A DNA stretch of 64,000 nt from Pseudomonas sp. 2FG (GTDB lineage Bacteria > Pseudomonadota > Gammaproteobacteria > Pseudomonadales > Pseudomonadaceae): positions 248,001-312,000 of the forward strand of contig NZ_SCMP01000001.1 in assembly GCF_005502935.1 (NCBI RefSeq), in the 5' to 3' direction. The notes under the pieces were generated by a model that worked only from the letters and a program-made list of their open reading frames with translations, was not told where the DNA came from and did not search any database. Each line of letters starts with the position of its first letter. The first letter of the stretch is position 1. Below are positions 58,524-64,000 of this stretch, one piece after another. The position numbers and the translations under genes were made by a program.

Positions 58524-58547
58524 ACGGGGCGCTGAGCGCCCCGTTTT
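58524..58547. terminator. Bidirectional terminator between LysE and APC genes
   Basis: ACGGGGCGC, TGA loop, GCGCCCCGT, followed by TTTT on the plus strand. It can serve the plus-strand LysE gene and, in reverse, the minus-strand permease gene. Confidence 0.75.
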
Positions 58548-58573
58548 GCATCGCGCTGACCAGCGCTCCCTTT

Positions 58574-58619
58574 CTTGTCCAAAGCCGCTTCAGCTACTTG
58601 TCCAAAGCCGCTTCAGCGG
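58574..58619. repeat. 23-bp tandem duplication at the permease gene's 3' end
   Basis: CTTGTCCAAAGCCGCTTCAGC occurs twice at a 23-bp interval. One copy encodes the last residues of the permease (EAALDK then stop); the other lies just past the stop. The stop TAG lies at the junction of the two copies. Confidence 0.85.
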
Positions 58620-60147
58620 CGGCGATCTCCGCCTGACGCTTGGCGATCATATCGCCCACGGGTGGGCCCTGGAAGCGTCGCGCTTCGAAGGCGAACCAGA
58701 CGATTGCCGTCAGGATCAGAAAGCCGATGGTGATGTACAACGCCCAATCGTTCGGCGGCTGAATGCCGATGACGAAGATCAGCACCATCGAGAGGATCGA
58801 GAGGATCGCGAACAACGAGTACAGCCCGCGCCCCAGGTTCCACGGCCCCATGGTTGGCCACTTCGAGGTGCCGAAGGTGAACAGGCCGAGCACTATGGGA
58901 ATGATGAAGGAGAAGAACAGGAAGATCACCGTACAGGACACGACTATCGTGTAGACCGGCGTCTCGCCGATAGATACCAGGGACGACCCCCAGACGAACA
59001 GCACCGCCAGAATCGCCCCGGTCCAGATTGCCGCCACCGGGCTGCGATGGGTGGCTGAGACCTTGGCCAGTGCTTTCGAGCAGGGTAGGCCGCCGTCGCG
59101 CGAGAACGCGAAGATCATGCGCGAGACCGAGGTCACGGTGGCCAACCCGCAGAGAAACTGCGAGATGAAAATCGCGAGGTAAAGCACCATCTTGATGGTC
59201 GGATTCACCTGAGTATCCATCCCCCAGAAGAACACGTTCCAGCCCTGCTTCGCCGCCTCATCCATGCTCGGCAGCATGAGTACGAAGGAGCAGAGCATGA
59301 CCCAGCCGAATAGCAACGACCAGACCACCGACATCACCATGCCACGCGGCACCGAATGGGCTGCCTGGTGGGTCTCCTCGGAGGTATGCGCGGAGGCGTC
59401 ATAACCGGTGATGGTGTAGATCGGCAAGAGCAGGCCGAGCATGAAGATCCAACTGTTCGAGACTTGGGGCCAGACGTTGCCGCCGGCCTCGCCGGAATAG
59501 TTGCCGAAGGTCACCAGCCGGACGAATTCATAGCTGGGCGCCGCTATCAGGCAGACGAGGGTCAGCGCGATCGCCGTGGCGAAGATCAGATAGCCCGAAA
59601 AGTCGGTGAGTTTCGCGGTCAAGCCGATGCCGAAGTGGTTACACAACGCCTGGATGCCGGTCAGGATCGCCAGGAAAATGATCCGTGTGGTGATGGTGTC
59701 TTCCATTCCCAGGGCCGGTCCGAAGGCGCCGAAAAAGAAGTAATAGGTGCCGACGTTGATCGCGCCGAGCACGGTCACCAGCCCCAGCAGGTTGAACCAG
59801 GCTGTCAGCCAGCCGGTGAAGCGGTTACCGAGGATCGAGCCCCAGTGATAGAGGCCGCCTGCGGTTGGATAGGCCGAGGATATCTGCGCCATGGCCATGG
59901 CGAAAACGCCGGAGATCATGCAGCCGAGCGGCCAGCCGATGCCGATAGCCGCGCCGCCCGCACCTGAGGTGCCCTGCGCCAGCGAATTGATGCCGCCCGA
60001 GAGGATGCAGATGATCGAAAAGGAAATGGCAAAGTTGGAGAAAACGCCCATTCGTCGCGAGAGTTCCTGGGCATAGCCCATGCTGTGCAACAACTTGACG
60101 TCGTCGTCTTGTGGCGCGGTGGCGCCGGGTTGGCTTACTGGACTCAT
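58594..60147 (-). CDS. APC-superfamily amino acid/amine permease
   Basis: A 517-residue transporter with about 12 membrane helices, of the large amino acid/choline type (ACT, GABA-permease-like). The motif MGVFSNFAISFSIICILSGG near residue 35 and SSAYPTAGGLYHWGSILG near 90 are family marks. The C-terminal tail (about 35 residues) is cytoplasmic and ends in the 23-bp duplication. It heads in the same direction as the downstream-coded dehydrogenases and glutamine-synthetase-like gene, so it probably imports their amine or amino alcohol substrate. Confidence 0.9.
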   Translation of the reverse strand: MSPVSQPGATAPQDDDVKLLHSMGYAQELSRRMGVFSNFAISFSIICILSGGINSLAQGTSGAGGAAIGIGWPLGCMISGVFAMAMAQISSAYPTAGGLYHWGSILGNRFTGWLTAWFNLLGLVTVLGAINVGTYYFFFGAFGPALGMEDTITTRIIFLAILTGIQALCNHFGIGLTAKLTDFSGYLIFATAIALTLVCLIAAPSYEFVRLVTFGNYSGEAGGNVWPQVSNSWIFMLGLLLPIYTITGYDASAHTSEETHQAAHSVPRGMVMSVVWSLLFGWVMLCSFVLMLPSMDEAAKQGWNVFFWGMDTQVNPTIKMVLYLAIFISQFLCGLATVTSVSRMIFAFSRDGGLPCSKALAKVSATHRSPVAAIWTGAILAVLFVWGSSLVSIGETPVYTIVVSCTVIFLFFSFIIPIVLGLFTFGTSKWPTMGPWNLGRGLYSLFAILSILSMVLIFVIGIQPPNDWALYITIGFLILTAIVWFAFEARRFQGPPVGDMIAKRQAEIAAAEAALDK

Positions 60148-60310
60148 AATGTGTGCCCCTTAGTAGGTTTTGATGCACATCTATCCGCGTTGTGCGTTGC
60201 CGAATGGGCTGGCTTCGCTTCTGCCTGCTACTCGACCCCTTGTCGTACTGCTCCTGCTAAAACCCATCCATGCTGCGTGCTCGAACCAAGGCCATGGACA
60301 GACGACTGCT

Positions 60311-61471
60311 CTAAATCCGGCCGTGGAAAGCCGCGGCGAAAATCTCGGCGGCACCTTCCCGCGTCAAGGGGCGTGGGTTGCCGGCGGCGGAAGGGTCGAC
60401 AATCGCCATGTCGGCGATCAGATCGGCCTGCCGGTCATCCACCCCCAGCTCAGGCAGCGTATGGGGCACGCCGATGTCCTTGCGCAGCTTGAGCACGAAG
60501 GCCAGGAAACTGTCGAAGCCCGGGGCCGGCAGGCGCAGGTAAGCCGCCAGGCGCGTGATACGTTCCTCGATGGCGGCACGATTGAACTGCAACACATAGG
60601 GCATGAAGGTGGCATTGGTCATGCCGTGATGGGTGTCGTACAGGGCGCCCACCGGATGCGCGAGCGCGTGCATGCCGCCCAGGCCTTTCTGGAATGCGGT
60701 GGCACCCATCGCCGCGGCGGCCAGCATTTGCGCCCGCGCGTCGAGGTCGGAGGGGGTGCGTACCGCCCGCACCAGGGCATTGGCCACCAGGCGTATGCCT
60801 TCCACCGCGATGCCGTCGGCCATGGGATGGAAACCCGGCGCGCAGTAGGCCTCCAGGCAATGGGCAAAGGCATCCATGCCGGTGCCGGCGGTGATCTTCG
60901 CTGGCATGCCGACGCTCAGGGCCGGGTCGCTGATGACCACGCGCGGCATCATCTTCGGATGGAAGATGATGCGCTTGGTGTGCGTGCGCTCGTCGATGAT
61001 CACCGCCGCACGGCCCACTTCGGAACCGGTACCGGCGGTGGTCGGCACAGCTATGACTGGGGCAATGCCGCCTTCGTCGGCGCGCGTCCAGTAATCGCCT
61101 ATGTCTTCGAAATCCCACACCGGCCGGGTCTGGCCGCTCATGAAGGCGATGAGCTTGCCCATATCCAGGCCGCTGCCGCCGCCGAAGGCGACCACACCAT
61201 CGTGCTTGCCGGCACGGTAGGCATCGAGCCCCCCAGCCAGGTTGGCTTCGATCGGATTGGGTTTGAGGTCGGAAAACAGCGCCACCGCGAGGCCGCCGGC
61301 GCGCAAAGACTCCAGCGTCGCCGTGGTGATCGGCGCGCGCGCCAGGCCACTGTCGGTGACTAGCAGCGGTCGTTGGATACCTTGACTGCGACAGGTCTCG
61401 ACCAGCTCGGCGATACGGCCGACGCCGAAGCGGATGCTCGTGGGGTAGTTCCAGTTGGCGGTCAGGCTCAT
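60311..61471 (-). CDS. Iron-containing alcohol dehydrogenase
   Basis: A 386-residue group III (Fe-type) alcohol dehydrogenase. The ATG at 61471 (MSLTANWNYP) is preferred; the frame runs 16 codons further into the spacer. NAD-binding GGGSGLDMGK is near 95-104, PTTAGTGSEV near 142, and the metal site includes GMDAFAHCLEAY (about 195-206) and HALAHPVGALYDTHHG (about 260-275). It is 50 bp past the aldehyde dehydrogenase and likely oxidises a hydroxyl of the gamma-glutamyl substrate. Confidence 0.93.
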   Translation of the reverse strand: MSLTANWNYPTSIRFGVGRIAELVETCRSQGIQRPLLVTDSGLARAPITTATLESLRAGGLAVALFSDLKPNPIEANLAGGLDAYRAGKHDGVVAFGGGSGLDMGKLIAFMSGQTRPVWDFEDIGDYWTRADEGGIAPVIAVPTTAGTGSEVGRAAVIIDERTHTKRIIFHPKMMPRVVISDPALSVGMPAKITAGTGMDAFAHCLEAYCAPGFHPMADGIAVEGIRLVANALVRAVRTPSDLDARAQMLAAAAMGATAFQKGLGGMHALAHPVGALYDTHHGMTNATFMPYVLQFNRAAIEERITRLAAYLRLPAPGFDSFLAFVLKLRKDIGVPHTLPELGVDDRQADLIADMAIVDPSAAGNPRPLTREGAAEIFAAAFHGRI

Positions 61472-61523
61472 GCTCAGAACCTCTTCAATATCTGCTGCGC
61501 TCGCGACGATCTTGAACATGTTC

Positions 61524-62915
61524 TTAGATCTCGTGGCGCAGATGGAAAGATTTCGGCCGGGTCAGGGTTTCGTAGCCGAGGCGCGACAGCGTGGCGCCGC
61601 GGCCGCTGTTCTTCACCCCGGTCCAGGCCAGGGCCGGGTCCAGGTAGTCGCAGCGATTCATGAAGACGGTGCCGGTGGCGATCTCGTCGCCGATACGTTC
61701 GGCCGCCTCGAGATCCTGAGTCCAGATGGACGCGCTGAGGCCGAACTCGCTGTCGTTCATCAAGGCGATGGCTTCTTCGTCGCTGGCCACCGGCATGATG
61801 CCGACCACCGGGCCGAAGCTCTCATCGCGCATCACCGACATCCGATGGGTGACGTCCACCAGCACCTGCGGCGCGAGGTAGGCGCTGCCCGGTGCATCGG
61901 CGGGAAAGGTCTTTGCATCGATCAGCGCCTTGGCCCCCAACGCCAGCGCTTCGGCGATCTGCCCACGGACGAATTCGGCGGCACCCGGATTGATCAGCGG
62001 GCCGAGGGTAGTGGCCTCGTCCAACGGATTGCCGAGCACGTATTGGCGGGTCAAGGCGACGAAGCGCTCGACGAAGGCCGGGTAAATTTTCTCATCGACA
62101 TAGATACGCTCGATGGCGCAGCAGCTCTGCCCGGAGTTGAAGAAGCTGCCGTCCACCAGGTTTTCCACCGCCTGTTCGAGGTTGGCGTCGGCCCGCACGT
62201 AGGCCGGATCTTTGCCGCCGAGCTCCAGCCCCAGGCCGAGGAAGCGACCCGCAGCGGCTAGCTCCATCGCCTTGCCGGCGCCGACCGAGCCGGTGAAGTT
62301 CACCTGCTGCACCCGCCCGGAGGCGATGATCGCGGCGGTCTGCCCATGCTCGAGCAGCAGGTTGTGGAACAACCCCGCTGGCAGATTGGCGCGGCGCAAC
62401 GCCTCGGCGAAACGCTCGCCGACCAGCAGCGTTTGCGAGGCGTGCTTGAGGATCACGCTGTTGCCGGCCATCAGCGCCGGGATGATTGAGTTCACCGCCG
62501 TCAGGTAGGGGTAATTCCAGGGTGCGATGACCAGCACGGTGCCCAGCGGTTCGCGCTTGATATGGCGACGAAAACCCGCGATTGGGGAGGGTTCGACTGT
62601 AGCCAGGGCTTCAGGCGCGATGGCGATCATATGGCGGGCGCGCTCTTCGAAGCCGCGTAGCTCGCCCGCGCCAAAACACACCGGGCGGCCCATCTGCCAG
62701 GCCAATTCCGGCACGATCTCATCGCGCATCGCCAGCATCGCGTCCACCGCGGCGCTGCAATAGGCGGCACGCTCGGCGAGTGGCCGGCGCTGCCATTGCG
62801 CCTGGGCGGCTGAGGCAGCCGCCAGCGCGAGCTCGATCTGCGCCGCATCGGCACAGCGGCGTTCGGCGTAGACCCGGCCATCGACCGGTGAGATGAGTTG
62901 CATCATCGCCGTCAT
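61524..62915 (-). CDS. Aldehyde dehydrogenase
   Basis: A 463-residue NAD(P)-dependent enzyme. The substrate-binding stretch is VIAPWNYPYLTAVN (about 128-141), the general base region LELGGKDPAYV near 236, and the catalytic Cys in FNSGQSCCAIERIYV near 268. The start MTAMMQLISP lies eight bases after the glutamine-synthetase-like stop. It fits oxidation of a gamma-glutamyl amino aldehyde to the acid, the step after the Fe-dehydrogenase. Confidence 0.92.
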   Translation of the reverse strand: MTAMMQLISPVDGRVYAERRCADAAQIELALAAASAAQAQWQRRPLAERAAYCSAAVDAMLAMRDEIVPELAWQMGRPVCFGAGELRGFEERARHMIAIAPEALATVEPSPIAGFRRHIKREPLGTVLVIAPWNYPYLTAVNSIIPALMAGNSVILKHASQTLLVGERFAEALRRANLPAGLFHNLLLEHGQTAAIIASGRVQQVNFTGSVGAGKAMELAAAGRFLGLGLELGGKDPAYVRADANLEQAVENLVDGSFFNSGQSCCAIERIYVDEKIYPAFVERFVALTRQYVLGNPLDEATTLGPLINPGAAEFVRGQIAEALALGAKALIDAKTFPADAPGSAYLAPQVLVDVTHRMSVMRDESFGPVVGIMPVASDEEAIALMNDSEFGLSASIWTQDLEAAERIGDEIATGTVFMNRCDYLDPALAWTGVKNSGRGATLSRLGYETLTRPKSFHLRHEI

Positions 62916-62922
62916 AGGTTTC

Positions 62923-64000
62923 TCAATAGCGCTCGAAGCCGCGCCGCAGTTCCCAGTCGGTTATCCGCCGGTCATATTCCTTCTGCTCCCAGTCGGCGGT
63001 GTGCGCATAGTGGTCGATCACTTCGTCGCCGAACGCCTGCCGCAACATGGCCGATGCCCTGAGCGCAGCGGTGGCATCGCGCAGGGTCTTCGACACTTCC
63101 GGCAACTGCTCGTCGAGGTAGGCATCGCCCTCGTAGGGCGCCGCCAGGCTGAGCTGTTCGTCGATGCCGGCCAGGCCCGCGGCGATCAAGGCGGCGAAGG
63201 CCAGATAGGGATTGAGGTCGGCGCCGCCGATGCGGCACTCCATGCGGATGGCCTTGCTGCCTTCGGCGCACAAACGGAAGCCGGCGGTGCGATTGTCCCG
63301 GCTCCACACCGCCCGCGTCGGCGCGAAGGTGCCGGCCTGGAAGCGCTTGTACGAGTTGATATAGGGCGCGAGAAAATAGGTGATGTCGTTGGCGTATTTG
63401 AGCTGTCCGGCAACCCAGGAGCGCATCAGCTTCGACATGCCGAATTCGGCCTTGGGGTCGAAGAACAGCGGCTTCTTGGCACTCTTGTCCCACAGCGAAC
63501 CGTGGATATGGCCGCTGGAGCCGGCCAGGTCGTAGCGCCACTTGGCCATGAAGGTGATCGCCTTGCCCTGCAGCTGCGCGATCTCTTTGCAGGCATGTTT
63601 GATGATGACGTGGCGGTCGGCCATGGTCAGGGCGTCGGCATAACGGACGTTGATCTCCTCCTGGCCCGGCCCCCATTCGCCCTTGGAGTTTTCCACCGGA
63701 ACGCCGGATGCCTGCAGATGCTTGCGGATCGCCCGCAGCACCGGCTCCTCGCGGGTGGTCTGCAGGATGTTGTAATCCTCGATGTAGTGGCCGGCCGTCT
63801 TCGGGTTCTGGTAGTTCTTGTTGTGAACCGCCTCGTAGCTCTCGTCGAACAGGTAGAACTCCAGTTCAGAGGCAAACATGCCGGTGTAGCCACGCTCGCG
63901 CAGGCGCTCTACCTGCTTTTTCAGGATTGCCCGCGGGCTGTGGGGCAAGTCCCGCCTATGGTGGTGATCGAGCACATCGCAGAGCACCAGCGCCGTGCAC
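62923..64000 (-). CDS. Glutamine synthetase-like (gamma-glutamylamide synthetase), 5' part outside window
   Basis: About 359 C-terminal residues of a glutamine-synthetase-superfamily enzyme; the start lies beyond the window. Visible are ASELEFYLFDESYE, the ATP/metal region MAKWRYDLAGSSGHIHGSLWD, RWVRD-like APTRAVWSRDNRTAGFR and the end RMECRIGGADLNPYLAFAALIAAG. The Asn/Tyr-flap Glu region and absence of an adenylylation Tyr context point to a PuuA/IpuC/GlnA4-type enzyme that glutamylates an amine rather than ammonia. It is 7 bp before the aldehyde dehydrogenase, so they form an operon. Confidence 0.88.
   Translation of the reverse strand, partial: CTALVLCDVLDHHHRRDLPHSPRAILKKQVERLRERGYTGMFASELEFYLFDESYEAVHNKNYQNPKTAGHYIEDYNILQTTREEPVLRAIRKHLQASGVPVENSKGEWGPGQEEINVRYADALTMADRHVIIKHACKEIAQLQGKAITFMAKWRYDLAGSSGHIHGSLWDKSAKKPLFFDPKAEFGMSKLMRSWVAGQLKYANDITYFLAPYINSYKRFQAGTFAPTRAVWSRDNRTAGFRLCAEGSKAIRMECRIGGADLNPYLAFAALIAAGLAGIDEQLSLAAPYEGDAYLDEQLPEVSKTLRDATAALRASAMLRQAFGDEVIDHYAHTADWEQKEYDRRITDWELRRGFERY

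Overview
The window is chromosomal DNA of a high-GC Pseudomonas. Anr, Apt, RecR, YbaB, DnaX, LigA, ZipA, Smc and the Xdh/GuaD proteins are all recognisably pseudomonad. From memory of the family, the backbone order (anr, apt, FMO/SDR, acyl-CoA dehydrogenase, recR-ybaB-dnaX, ligA-zipA-smc-GntR, xdhABC-guaD-GntR-purine permease) follows the PA1544 to PA1519 interval of P. aeruginosa PAO1 with several blocks inserted. I saw no tRNA, rRNA, prophage, transposase or CRISPR array. One structural RNA, the SRP 4.5S RNA, is present.

Layout. 1-5.5 kb: 3' end of anr, apt, a ferritin-like metal-dependent hydrolase, and a TetR regulator divergent from a Baeyer-Villiger-type monooxygenase/SDR pair. 5.6-13.8 kb: a complete acidic amino acid module: aatJQMP ABC transporter, periplasmic glutaminase-asparaginase ansB, and the two-component pair aauS/aauR. 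Upstream of aatJ there is a textbook sigma-54 promoter and an exact AauR motif. 14-18.2 kb: an accessory patch with an acidic orphan protein, an exported arylsulfatase, a small membrane protein and an integron attC-like site. 18.3-23.9 kb: acyl-CoA dehydrogenase, recR, ybaB, dnaX, ffs and an HU-like gene. 24-38.3 kb: a full Tad/Flp pilus locus on the minus strand (flp, tadV, an extra winged-helix AAA+ ATPase, rcpC, rcpA, lipoprotein, tadG, tadE, tadF, tadZ, tadA, tadB, tadC, tadD), with a divergent regulator that joins a degenerate receiver to an AraC DNA-binding domain. 38.3-48 kb: ligA, zipA, smc, a GntR regulator and a phosphoethanolamine transferase. 48.3-57.7 kb: purine catabolism (xdhA, xdhB, xdhC, guaD, GntR regulator, AzgA-type permease). 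57.8-64 kb: a LysE exporter, then an APC permease, iron alcohol dehydrogenase, aldehyde dehydrogenase and a truncated glutamine-synthetase-like gene. Those last four look like a gamma-glutamylation route for an amino alcohol.

The most unusual non-coding signal is a set of long, nearly full-length palindromes of about 125-195 bp in intergenic spacers (1176-1315, 9138-9280, 17387-17551, 20222-20347, 20692-20834, 46090-46284, 55702-55866). They fall into several sequence families, but all carry CAAGGC in one arm and a CGCAGYA-like motif in the other. The outer arms of one family differ between copies while staying self-complementary. Two of them fill both spacers of the dnaX-ybaB-recR operon. 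Classical REP elements and a separate GTAGGGTGC palindrome family are interspersed. Other leads are the Tad-associated ATPase, the pseudo-receiver AraC regulator with two 13-bp direct repeats 21 bp apart, a candidate GntR operator (TTGTAYACAA) at two purine promoters, and the attC-like site.
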